Shown here piece after piece: positions 31,965 to 45,234 of a DNA stretch of 64,000 bases. The stretch is from Linepithema humile. Taxonomy: Eukaryota; Arthropoda; Insecta; Hymenoptera; Formicidae. The position numbers and the translations under genes were made by a program. The DNA lies in the NCBI RefSeq assembly GCF_040581485.1, contig NC_090135.1, forward strand, positions 992,001 through 1,056,000. The letters are read 5' to 3'. Position 1 is the stretch's first letter; every line of letters starts with the position of its first letter. Below the pieces are notes generated by a model. It saw nothing but the letters and a program-made list of their open reading frames with translations. It was not told where the DNA came from and did not search any database.

Positions 31965-32579
31965 GATTACGTACTAGGTTTCTTTGTTTTCTGTCTCAAT
32001 TTTTTCATTTTCTATTTCTTTTTCCGTTCTCTTTCTATTTGTTCTTCGTCTCAATTTTTTCATTTTTTATTTCTTTTCTATTATCATTTATTTTTTGTCT
32101 ACGGACTCGATTCAATTTTATGGGAATATGTCTTCATAAAAGTAAACATATCAGGTAAAGTAATTTAGTTATATACAAAGTGAGTGCATGAAAAATTGTA
32201 ATATAAATGTTCCAATATGCGAAGATGCAGGCAAATAATAAAATATAAAAGAAAATACAGTGAATCTTTGAAATACTGTTTTATGTATCTAGATCATTTT
32301 CGACTATTCAAACTTGAAGAAAAAAATATGTTTTTTTAAAGTAGAATAACTCAGCGAAAAGTAGTCGCACATCGAGATACGTAAAAAATATTTTTAATCA
32401 AATTGGCTGTTAATTTATGTATTTTATGAAAGTCAATATGCCACGAATTATAAATGACATCAATAATTTATTGTTATAAAAATTACATATTATTAATACA
32501 AACTTTTAATAAATAATAAAATATCAAAAATATTAATGTGTGATTTACAGAAATTAATAGAAAGAAACTTTGAGGCACA
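31965..32579 (+). other. Spacer between TIR2 transposase and accessory gene
   Basis: About 600 bp of AT- and T/C-rich sequence. No ORF; the accessory gene promoter or an upstream intron (acceptor-like TTTACAG near 32545) may lie here. Confidence 0.4.
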
Positions 32580-35500
32580 ATGAATGAACCGACGCAAACA
32601 GAAAATAATTCTTCAAAACTTGACAATGATATGAAAAGTAATCAAGAAGTATCCAAAAAAAGCTATGATGGAAAAAAAAGTTGGGCCATTGTGGAATTTG
32701 AGTCAGACACAGAAGATGACCTCGAAGGATTTATAGACCTTGTTCCAACACTGTGGATTTCAAGTACGAATGCGCTATGTTGGTATCCCATGCACCAGCA
32801 TAAAGCAACAATTGAGAAGTTAGCGAAGAAGTGCGTAGCAGTAGATACAAAATGGAAATGTTTTTCGATGAAAATGATTCAAGAAGGCATTGGTATGTAC
32901 ATGCAGATTCATTACAACTCTTATGATAATAATGTATATCAATTTCAAATTTCATTATTTTAAATTTATGCTGTTGCAGAAGACTACAATAAGGGTATGA
33001 AAATGCTCGTTAAAGTTTCAAAAAATCCAAATTTGAATATACATTCAGATTTAGATGAAAAAGGAAAGGGCAAAAGAATGAAAAAGCCAAATAAACGATT
33101 CGATGATTTCGCTAATATTGCTGATGTTACTACAGATGCTGATTGTACATTAGAGAAAAAACAAAAAAACACTAACATACTGCTTACGTATCCAAAACTG
33201 ATCCCAAGCATACCAGAATTAGATTTTAATCAAAATAAGGAGAATCAACGCCCAAAACGATCAAATTCCGTTCTTCCAAAACACGATAAATTGAAAATAA
33301 TTAATTTAAAGGAAACAGATGTCGTTAAGCAGCTCTCTCTATCGAAGGAAACAGATTTTCTCTCCCATGTATCTAATAATGATAAAGTGCGGCAACTTCA
33401 GTGCATAGAAAATCGTCCTGATTCTCTAAACAGACCTATGGAAATTATTACTCATCTTTCTCATACTGCTGATCATCGCAATCGAAATGCACCTTATTCA
33501 AGCCACCAGGGATGTAAGATGCCTTCAAAAATGATGCATAAATGTGCCTATGGGAGTGACGGAAAGATTACACTAGAATCACTCGCAGATGCAGTATGCT
33601 TTTTCAACAGTAAGTTTATATTTTAGATATTTTATTTATCTACTTTTGCAACCAAATTTGTCTGCATCCAAGTTAGCTTCTTTTGTTATTTTTTATACCT
33701 TGAAATTTTGTCTAATTTTTTATTATTATTGATACTACCTATTCTTCGGAAAAACATTTTGAATAAATGTTGTTTTTTTTTTATTTTATCACGTTATTGT
33801 GACATTGATATTCTATTCAAAAACGGATAAATTTACCATCGATGTCTCCAATTTTATTTTAAATTTCAGAGAATGTGAAATCATATTTTAAGAAATACCT
33901 AAAAACAAAATTTTAATTTTTTTTATTAAAATTTCAAATTTTGACGTAAAAACACAATATTTAAAGAAAAGTAAGAAGTTTTTACAATTTGCTTTAAATA
34001 TTTACAGTGCTCATAAAATTTTAGTTTTTGGTAAATTTACAAAAAAAATATTGTCCAGAATGACATTATGATAACCATCATTATATATATGTATAAAGTA
34101 ATTTTTTTAATGACTGCTATCACAATAAGAAAGTGTTGATTTTTTCTAGAGTTTTTGAGCAACTTTTTTTGTTTGAAAATTTACGAAATATTAAAAAAAT
34201 GCTTATAACTTTAGTTTTATATATCATCATTATATTCTATAAAAATACAGTATATGTATAATTACTGACATAATGTGTCTGTAAGATATATAAAAAATTT
34301 AATTTTTTTCAAAATTTTAGCTTTTGGGCAGATTGTAAAAAAGTCGCTTTTTCAAAATTATTAGTTAAATAAAAATTTTGCCAATTTTTTTTTAACTGTA
34401 GTGCAAATAAAAAATAGAATTTTTTTTATTTTTTCAAAATTTAGCTTTACCTAGTAAATAAACTAAAACAATATTAAAATTTAAAAAACGCTTAACAATC
34501 TTTCAGATTTTTTTCATCAAAATTTCGAAATTTTGTCAATCTTCAAAATATAAAAAAGAAGTCAGAGATCTCGATGGTCAATGTCCATTTTGGTGTAGAA
34601 TATCTTATTTATATGTTATATAAATGAATATATTTTTTTTACAATATTTTAGGCGAATCTTGATGTGTGTAGTTCATTCCATTTCCTTCACATAATTCCT
34701 TCACATTCCTTTAAATATTTTCTTACGAATTTAAAATTATAAGAGCCGTTTTATTTTTCCCATCAGATGAATTATCGTCATGTAAGATAACGTTGAAAAA
34801 AATGGACCGAACTATTGATAGTTTTATGGAGTTAGAATCAACGAAACCTTTGTCGGAAAAGTCTAATACAACAAATACTATAAGTTTGTTAAGTGATTTT
34901 CCACTCTCGACAATGGACGAACTTAAGGCAATTGAAAAAAAGATAAAACATGATGCTACTTTCCGTTCCCAATTGGTAAGATTTTCTTTATTAGTATGTT
35001 CTATACTTATTTCTTTATATTTATTATATTATTATTTAGATTATATTATTTAGATAGATCCATTCTATCAAGTTTTATTGGAATAAAAGCATTCAAAAAT
35101 GCATATAAAAATTCATCTAAAGTTCATTTAATTTATATTATAAATTGATATAAAACAAAGTAAATAAATCAATTACAAACAAAGTAAATGATTGTTACAG
35201 AATAAAAATTTACTTCAATTTTAACTAAGATAAAGGGCTGGTAAAGATAAATAAAAAAAAAAAACTTAAAATTAATATAGATAAAATACTCATAAATTAT
35301 GAAATTTTGCTTAAGCCGTTTTTATATTTTATGACAATATGTTTTTAATAATTACATGTGCGCGTGGTGGTTTATAACATTTTTCTGGGCCAATTGTACA
35401 AAAATCTACGCTTTTAAACAAGACATTTTTTCCAAACGTTTTATTTCAATTTTTTCTCCATTTTTACCAAAACAATTTTCTATACATTAAAAAAAAACAA

Positions 35501-36377
35501 TTTTATCTTTTAAACAATATAAAGTATAATAATAATAAAACCTTGTTAATTTTTAAAGAACTTTTGGAGAATTTAGTTTCGATAGTGAATAAACAAAAAA
35601 ATAAAGTAAAAATTTAAAAAATACAAGTTTTTATTTTTTTGTGAAATTTTGGAATTTTGATGATAAAATTGCGAAGAAAATGTTAGGCATAATATACTTT
35701 CAGCCTTTAAAATATAAAAAAGTCAAAGACCTCTATGGTAAATATGTTGTCCGTTTTAGCGTGAAAAATCCCATACATTTTTATACAATTTCACGTAATT
35801 TCAATCAATTTCCATTTAGATTGAGGCTCTGCATATAACAGCTGAGGGTGACAGCATTCAAAAAAGAGTCAACTCCATGTTACGAATAGTATTTAATGAT
35901 AATGCGGCTAGCTTATTTAATTGGAAGGGTCAGCGAGGAGTCAAACAAAAATTGCAAGGACGACGAATTAGCAAACTAATGATAGGTAAATTAACATTAT
36001 ATTATTTTATGTTATTTTAAAATAACATGCATTTTTAATATACATAACGTTTTTATGGAATATTGATTTATTTATAGAAACAATGATCAAAACATTTCCG
36101 AAAATGACGGAAAGTATATTCGGTAGAAAAGCCGGACCATGGTTGGCTCAAGCCAGCTTTCGCTTAGAGAAGAAAAATAAGTGAGTACTAAAATTGTTTT
36201 TATTGTATACGTAATCGATTATTCCCATTTATTATATATTATATATGTATTTGTCTTTTTTATCGTTATAGACGTAATAATACTAGTAATGAGAAGGAGA
36301 ATGAGAAAGAACCTGATATAAGCAGTGGTGAAGAAACCAGTGTTGCCAGTAGTGATGCTTCAAAAACCGATAATTAA
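32580..36377 (+). CDS. TIR2 accessory gene with N-terminal module and DUF4806-like domain, six exons
   Basis: Exons 32580-32892, 32980-33609, 34767-34975, 35820-35985, 36078-36180 and 36272-36377, all with GT/AG borders and open frame across joins. Exon 1 carries SWAIVEFESD, LVPTLWI and CWYP, matching the first exon of the TIR1 gene. Exon 2 is a low-complexity Lys/Ser/Asn linker. Exons 3-5 hold the DUF4806-like region: LSDFPLSTMDELKAIEKKIK, RVNSMLRIVFNDNAASLFNWKGQRG and FGRKAGPWLAQASFRL. Exon 6 is an acidic tail. DUF4806 has no assigned function to my knowledge. Position and conservation between two diverged transposons point to a role in transposition, perhaps binding subterminal repeats. 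Confidence 0.78.
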
Positions 36378-36839
36378 CGAATTATTGTTTTTTCTTCAGA
36401 TTTTACTTATTTAAAAAAAATTTGGTTTGCTTAAAATGTGATTATCTGAAAAGATTACGTTTTTACATAAATTAAAAATTGTTCTAAAGATTACTAATAA
36501 TGTTAATTTTCTTATAATTATAGTAGTTTAAAAAAATTTCGTTTGTTTAAAGTATATAGTTTGAAAAATGTATGTGCAGTTAACATATTAAAAGCATAAG
36601 ATATAAATAAAACATTTGACATATTATTATGTATTATTACTCTTTTTTTACTATTTAAATATTTCAACCTACTTATTCATTTAATATTTTTTTATTTATA
36701 ATTATTATACTAGTATTTTGTACACAATATTTCTCGTCGGGACTTGATGAACTGCAGATATCGCTGTTTTATAAGAAGATTTTATAAAAATATAATTATT
36801 GTTAGACAAATAACGACAAATTAAAAAAAGTTTTTAACA
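36378..36839. other. TIR2 3' flank of the accessory gene
   Basis: AT-rich, with AATAAA near 36606 that could serve as poly(A) signal. Nothing else is recognised. Confidence 0.4.
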
Positions 36840-37400
36840 TTAAATTAAACATTTTTTAACACACACACACACACACATAAAATACGTCAATTTTACATTT
36901 AAAAAATATTTTTTAACATATATAAAAGTTTATTTAATGTTCAAAACACATTATTTTAATATATATACAAAACATTTATTTTATATTTGCAACACGTTAT
37001 TAAAATATACAAAAAACATTTTTTTAACATATACAAAAGTTTATATAATGTTTAAAACACGTTATTTTAATATATACAAAACGTTTATTTCATGTTTAAA
37101 ATGCATTATTTTAATATTTTAAAAACATTTTTTTTAATATATATAAAAATTTATTTAATGTTTAAAACATATGTTATTTTAATATATACAAAACGTTTAT
37201 TTCATGTTTAAAATGTGTTATTTCAATATTTAAAAAACATTTTTTAACATATAAAATTCGTTTATTAAATGTTAAAATAAATATTTTTTAAATGAAAAAA
37301 AAAGGATCTATCTCATTAATTTTAACATTTTTTAAACATTTTTTTATCATTGTAAAAAATGTTTTTAAAATGTTTAAAAAATATGTTTTTGCTATATGGG
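36840..37400. repeat. TIR2 right subterminal repeat array
   Basis: About five copies of a unit of 80-90 bp with TTTTAACATATA.AAAGTTTA, AATGTT.AAAACAC.TTATTTTAATATATACAAAACATTTATTT. It ends in the right terminus TGCTATATGGG. A (CA)n tract lies at 36861-36876. Confidence 0.68.
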
Positions 37401-37427
37401 TTAATACAAATTGCGATTAAATACATA

Positions 37428-37800
37428 GGGCCTAAGCAGAATGGCTTATAATTTTAAGACAGCCTTAAGTCTTTGTCTCGAAGTGACGCACAATACTGTC
37501 TTGTGTCTCGAGTCTTAAACGTATATACACCGTGTCACGCTGCAAAAAGTACGTGTGATAAACGAATATATATAAAAAAGAACTATATATATACACAACT
37601 ACTAATAAAAGGTAAATATTTCATAAACATTTATAATATAATATATTTAAATCTGTTAAATATGTAATAACAATTTTATGCATTTCAATGTATTTCAATA
37701 AATGAATAATAACCTAACCTAACTTTTTTATAAAAAGTATTTATTAAAGGTTATACTTATTCATAAATCAAATTTTTGATCTAATATTATATGTCTAAAT
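37428..37800 (+). repeat. PIF2 left terminal inverted repeat
   Basis: Matches the right end in inverse orientation, including GACGCACAATACTGTCTTGTG, ACACCGTGTCACGCTGCAAA and a CCTAACCTAAC stretch near 37710. The right end has an extra short duplication (TGTCTTATAATTTTAAGACAG) and the hAT-P insertion. Confidence 0.82.
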
Positions 37801-38275
37801 CTAATTATATGTATATATAATTATTTTATATGTAATCTAAATTATTTTGTTATTAAAATTATATAACTATTTTTTTTCTAAAAGTTTAACAAGACATTTT
37901 ATGCTTTAACTTAACAAATTAAAATTAGAACATACTGTTATATTTTTTTTATTTGATATAAATTTTGATTAATATAATTATAGGAATAAATATGTGTACA
38001 GCACGCGCGCTTTCCTCCCCCCCACACACACAATCATAATGTTAAAATTAAATCTTTTACAGAAAAATTTCTAGTGCAAAATAATGCAAAGAAAGAAACA
38101 ATTTTTATTGATTGTTTTATTTTGGATGTTTATATACAAATTAAAACGCAAAAAAAGACATGTAAAGTATGAAAGAAAATGGCATGTAAGACCTATAAAT
38201 CAATTAAGGTACAAATACGGAGATTATAAAACACTTTTTCAAGATTTGAAAAAAGATGAAGATTTATTTTTTTTA

Positions 38276-38767
38276 AACTTTAAACCACATATAATGGAAG
38301 GCTCCATATGTTTAACAAACGATAAATAATGAAAATGGCGATAAGAGCCGTTGCTCTTATCGCCATGCTCAGGATGTTCGTGCTAAATTTTTAATTTTTC
38401 TTAAAGAAATTAGTAAATTAGTCTACAAGAGACAGTTAAATTGTACACCGATCTCAATTCGAGATACTTAAAGTGTACGAAAATTTTAAAGTACATTGTT
38501 CTCATATATCGAGAAACTTTAATGTACGTATAGGAATTATTGTAAAGAAAGGAAGAGAGAAAAAATATCAGGGCGCGAGTGGCTAAGTATCTCGAATTGA
38601 GATCGGTGTACAATTTAACTGTCTCTTGTAGACTAATTTACTAATTTCTTTAAAAAAAATTAAAAATTTAGCACGAACATCCTGCAACGGCTCTTATCGC
38701 CATTTTCATTATTTATCGTTTGTTAAACATATGGAGCCTTCCATTATATGTGGTTTAAAGTTTTAAA
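38276..38767. repeat. Inverted duplication beside PIF2 exon 1
   Basis: Arms of about 190 bp (38276-38475 and 38585-38767) separated by about 110 bp. The outer part of the arms copies the sequence just after exon 1 (AAACCACATATAATGGAAGG). The GGCGATAAGAGCC...GGCTCTTATCGCC hairpin at 38335-38363 is nested in one arm. The inner part copies the SINE body seen at 39365-39590 in inverse orientation. Confidence 0.75.
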
Positions 38768-38802
38768 TCACGCGGGCATTATGACGCGTTTATGTCCTAC
38801 AG

Positions 38803-39237
38803 CAGCGCTCGGAATTAGTTGCACATTTCGAGCCGATTTCCGAGACGACGCCTCCTGTTCCCCCACTACCGCCCGGCTGCTGGCGGCCGAGCCGCCGATA
38901 GCTCTGGCGCAGGAGCGTTTTATATAAGAAATAAGCTGGGTTGTTGAGGTACCTTTCAGAAAATAGTAATATTTTCTTTATTACATAAATAATGTTTATT
39001 TTCATTAATAATTAAATATATATATTATGTATTAATAAAAATAAACATTATTTATGTAATGAAGAAAATGTTACGATTTCCTGAAAGATGCCTAAACAAT
39101 CCAGCCTATTTCTAATATAAAACGCTCCTGAGCCAGAGCTATCGGCGGCTCGGGCTCCAGCGGCCGGGCGGTAGTGGGGGAACAGGAGGCGTCGTCTCGG
39201 AAATCGGCCCGAAATGTGCAACTAATTCCGAGCGCTG
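38803..39237. mobile_element. Palindromic hAT-type MITE
   Basis: 435 bp, nearly fully palindromic with arms of about 215 bp around an AT-rich centre near 39020. Ends CAGCGCTCGG and CCGAGCGCTG fit the hAT terminal pattern CAGNG. An 8-bp duplication TCCTACAG flanks it (38795-38802, 39238-39245), the size typical of hAT. No coding capacity. Confidence 0.88.
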
Positions 39238-39245
39238 TCCTACAG

Positions 39246-39610
39246 CATTGTTGATTTCCTAATCTAGGAGAGATAAATGTTAGAAGCGTGGGGTCTGAGT
39301 AGTTTAATGGTCAGAACATTCGCCCGGCAAGCGAAAGACCCGGGTTCAATTCCCGGCTTAGCCACTCGCGCCCTGATATTTTTTCTCTCTTCCTTTCTTT
39401 ACAATAATTCCTATACGTACATTAAAGTTTCTCGATATATGAGAACAATGTACTTTAAAATTTTCGTACACTTTAAGTATCTCGAATTGAGATCGGTGTA
39501 CAATTTAACTGTCTCTTGTAGACTAATTTACTAATTTCTTTAAGAAAAATTAAAAATTTAGCACGAACATCCTGCAACGGCTCTTATCGCCATTTTCATT
39601 ATTTATCATT
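39246..39610 (+). mobile_element. tRNA-headed SINE-like repeat
   Basis: A tRNA-like head (39290-39364) is followed by a body (39365-39590) that occurs a second time in inverse orientation at 38403-38585. The body ends in CAACGGCTCTTATCGCCATTTTC. No target duplication or A-tail is clear, so SINE is the best but not the only reading. Confidence 0.5.
39290..39364 (+). tRNA. tRNA-like sequence (SINE head or tRNA pseudogene)
   Basis: A cloverleaf can be drawn: acceptor GG(T)CTGAG with CTTAGCC (one extra T), D arm GTTT...GAAC, anticodon stem TTCGC/GCGAA with loop CCGGCAA, and T arm CCGGG-TTCAATT-CCCGG. Box B GGTTCAATTCC is perfect. The loop would give GGC but position 33 is C, not U, and the acceptor has an insertion, so it is probably not a working tRNA. 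Confidence 0.5.
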
Positions 39611-41217
39611 TATTTTTTTGTTATACAAGAATGACTTTACCAATATTTAACAAACTACTTCAATTAACTGAACCTTATTTAACAAAAAACCACTATCGAG
39701 CACTTCCTGCAGAACAAAGACTATTAATAGTGTTAAGGTAGTTTAACAATTTTTGTACTTGAACTTTAATTTTTTATTTCAAAACAATTAAATACAAATT
39801 TTATTAAGGTAACAAAAATAGGGTCTAAATAGGTATTAAAAAATTATCTTAGACTAGTTACGTATAAATTAAAATAGTATTTATTACTTGTACATACTTC
39901 TTGTCAAATAGGAAAGATGTAGATTTTAAAACAGATAATTAACTATCTCACTCGAAACGTATCTTGATAGTATCTCATTATAATCAATAATAGTAATAAT
40001 AATGTGGATATATTATAATAACAAATTTTTCTTAGATATCTTGCCACTGGAGATCTTCCCTTATTTATCGCTTTAGCATTTCGAGTTGGCGAGTCGACAG
40101 TGCGTATGCTAATTAAAGAAATATGCCAAGTTCTAATAAATGTATTAGAACCAATATATTTAACACAACCAAATGAAAAAGAATGGAAGTCTTATGCTGA
40201 AGGCTTTTGGAACAGATGGAATGTGCCAAATTGTGTGGGGGCAGTAGATGGGAAGCACATCACTTTGCAATGCCCTCGAAATTCAGGAAGTCTGTATTTT
40301 AATTACAAAAAATATTATAGTATTGTCTTGATGGCAGTAGCAAATGATGTATACAGATTTACACTGGTAGATGTTGGTGCTTATGGTGGAAACAGCGATG
40401 GTGGAATTTTTAGCGAGTCGTTAATTGAAGAAAATCTGAAAAACAAAACATTAAATTTACCTAAGGGGACTTTTAAATTACCTAACAGTCAGGATTGTAC
40501 ACCAACTTTCTTATTAGCAGATGATGCTTTTTCACTAAGTACTACAATTATGAAGCCATATACAGGAAGAAATTTAGACGAAAAACAAAAAATATGCAAC
40601 TACAGGTTTTCGCGAGCTAGGCGAACAGTTGAAAGCGCCTTTGGGATATTTTCGAATAGATGGAGAATATTTCGAAATTCTATTTGCATGCTACCAGAAA
40701 CAGCTGATAAAATAACAACAGCATCACTTTGTCTACATAATTTTATAATGATTGAAGAAGAACGATGTAAACAAAAATTATATAGTACAAATCAATCTCT
40801 CAAAAACAACGAAAATGAACAAGTAAGAAAGATATTTAAATTTCCAATTTACAAATAATAATATTTACTTACTTTAAATTTTGATACATTTACAAATATT
40901 TAAAATGTAATATAACAATTAATATATGACGTAATAAGTAATATTTTTATTGTAATTCTAAATTTTTATAATTTTTACAAATGTTAATTAAAATATTTGA
41001 TATTATATATATTTTTAATCAGATTAATCATGTCATTTTTTTAAAGGAAATAAGGTGGATGTCTTTATCAGAAAATTTAGATTTTGATGAAACTGTATCT
41101 TCTGCTTCGAAACAAAGAGATACGTTATGTAAGTATTTTATATCACCTGCAGGAGAAGTCCCCTGGCAATACGATTATGTGCAAAGAGGTATATATGATG
41201 AAAAGGTTCAACACTAA

Positions 41218-42184
41218 AAATATGGTTTATGTACGTATGTAACTTTTAATTATTTATAAACCTTATTCTTTCTAACAAAACATAATTATAAAAGAAGATA
41301 TACAAGGCATTCAAAAAATACAGTACAATACTTTAATAATATATTTTAGAGAGATCTTAATTTAAATTGGAAAAATGTAATATAAAAAAGTCAAGATCTT
41401 ATAATAGTTTTTGTATTGGAAGATCATGTACATTAACATTTGTAGAGTTTACCAATGATACCATATTGATTTTCACAATCCAACTAATTTTAATCTTTTG
41501 CTTTTTTAGGAGGGGTACTGTGTACACTGCAACAATCTGCTGTAATTGATAAGCTTTACTTATATATATATAATTTATAAGAATAAGAAAATTTAATTAT
41601 TAAGCAAAGTATCAATAAAAATTATTAAAATTATTACTTACTTTTTTAATGTATTGCTTACTATTTATTATTAACTTCATTAATGTTGAAATTTTCATTA
41701 TTTATCCATGTTTAATCATATAGCATAATGTTTCAATCAGAAAATTACATTTGCAAGAGAGCCTTGATGTTGATCTGTGTGTAATAATAAATCAATATTT
41801 ACATAAATAAAAAATAATTACAAATAAAGTTTTTATTAATTATGCAATGAATAAAATATACATTAATGTAATGAACAAAAAATATATGTTTAAGTATTGA
41901 AAATAAAAGTAAGGATATACACTTTAGAATTGCACAATAAGTATTTCAAATACAAAGCATTTTTTAAACATCTTGAATAATAAAATTATACGTTTTATTT
42001 AAAATATATATAATTGAACATTATATATATATATATATATATATATATTTTAAACTCAAAATCTTTATAATATTTTTGATATTATTATTGATAATATAAA
42101 AAAATGAAAAACTTTTGTGTAAAATGAATGTTTCAATAATAAATATAAAAAGAAAAATCACGCGTTAAATATATGACAGACATA
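41218..42184. other. Spacer between convergent PIF2 genes
   Basis: AT-rich with a (TA)n tract at about 42024-42049. No ORF of substance. Confidence 0.45.
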
Positions 42185-42994
42185 TTACGTTTTTTGTAAT
42201 GAAGCAAATAAAGCATCTGTTATCATTTTCTTCCTGATATTTTTTTCAGTTTGTGGAAGATTTGACAAGTGAGCAATAATAAACTGACTAAATGCTTCAT
42301 CTTCATTTTCATATTTGTTATCCAAAACATTGACAAGTTTTTGTGTAACCGATGAAAACATTTTTTCAAATTCTTTCGTTTCATCTATTTTGCGTTTCTT
42401 GTATTTCACAGGTTTTGTATCTAATTTTTTAAGAATATTTTCTTTGTTTTTCTCCTCATTATTAGAATTATCTTCTTTTTCAGAATCACTTGATATTTTA
42501 TGAAATACTTCATTAGATTTTGGAATATTGACTGATAACTCCGAAGATGATGTAGAAGATGAAGTTTCAATCGCTTTTATATTACTATGCGTTCTGAAAA
42601 TATAAAAATATATAAGTATATATTATACTATTAAAAGAAAATTTTTAAGCAATAATAACTACAAACCTTCGCTGTCTGACATAATTGTCAAGAAATGACA
42701 ATTGGGAAAAAAATACAAAGGATTTGTGAGTTGAAGCAGCACTTCCACTTTTATATTGACCATTCAAGATTCGTTTCTCACGATTGTATTGATTTCTTAG
42801 AGATGTACATCTAGTTTGGCAGTATTCAGGTGTATAAAAATTACCTGAAAATTTTGAGATACTTAAATCCATTATCATATTTACTTATCCATCATATAAA
42901 TTAGCAATAAAATGTGATAAAAAATATATTATTAAAAAAAAAAAAACATTTGTAACTTACCATAATTTTTATTTAGCATAATTTTAGACATTTC
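42185..42994 (-). pseudogene. PIF2 MADF-BESS gene, 3' part
   Basis: Second half of the PIF2 partner gene. It continues exon 1 from 47059 (EMSKIMLNKNY, ending at donor GTAAGT, 42961). Exon 2 (about 42846-42667) gives the rest of the MADF domain: CQTRCTSLRNQYNREKRI and KSGSAASTHKSF. Exon 3 (about 42596-42185) has a Ser/Glu/Lys linker, a KYKKRKIDE basic patch and a C-terminal BESS-like motif (EAFSQFIIAHLSNLPQ, then MITDALFASLQ). MADF proteins bind DNA and BESS mediates dimerisation; PIF elements of insects often encode such a partner in place of a Myb protein. LTR2 interrupts exon 1. Confidence 0.8.
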
Positions 42995-42998
42995 ATTC

Positions 42999-45234
<2,236 letters not shown>

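Larger units (their letters stand above)
26551..37400 (+). mobile_element. TIR2: tnp2/EnSpm-like transposon with DUF4806-like accessory gene, 10.8 kb
   Basis: Termini CCCAATCAGCA (26551) and the complement of CCCATATAGCA (37390-37400), 8 of 11 matching, flanked by TT (26549-26550 and 37401-37402). The CCCA start and 2-bp duplication parallel TIR1. Plus-strand genes: a spliced transposase (coding 29817-31964) and a six-exon accessory gene (32580-36377). Both ends have long AT-rich repeat arrays. It lies in the intron of the HARB1 transposase gene. Both genes look intact. The imprecise termini make the boundaries less certain than for TIR1. Confidence 0.78.
38084..41217 (+). pseudogene. PIF2 DDE transposase, multi-exon
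   Basis: Exon 1 (38084 to about 38275) gives RKWHVRPINQLRYKYGDY, the N-terminus typical of PIF/Harbinger transposases. Exon 2 (about 39620-39739) gives YTRMTLPIFNKLL and LPAEQRLLIVLR. Exon 3 (about 40037-40858) gives FRVGESTVRML and the catalytic core: VGAVDGKHITLQ (D, near 40247), LLADDAFSL (D, near 40516) and ESAFGIFSNRWRIF (E, near 40632). A C-terminal exon (about 41048-41217) gives YFISPAGEVPWQ. The core is intact. The region between exons 1 and 2 holds an inverted duplication, a hAT MITE and a SINE; whether it still splices is unclear, so I list it as a pseudogene with caution. Confidence 0.82.

Noticed and set aside
26551..37400. CRISPR-like reading of the regularly repeated terminal arrays
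   Set aside because: Units are imperfect, contiguous and AT-rich without unique spacers, in a clearly eukaryotic transposon.
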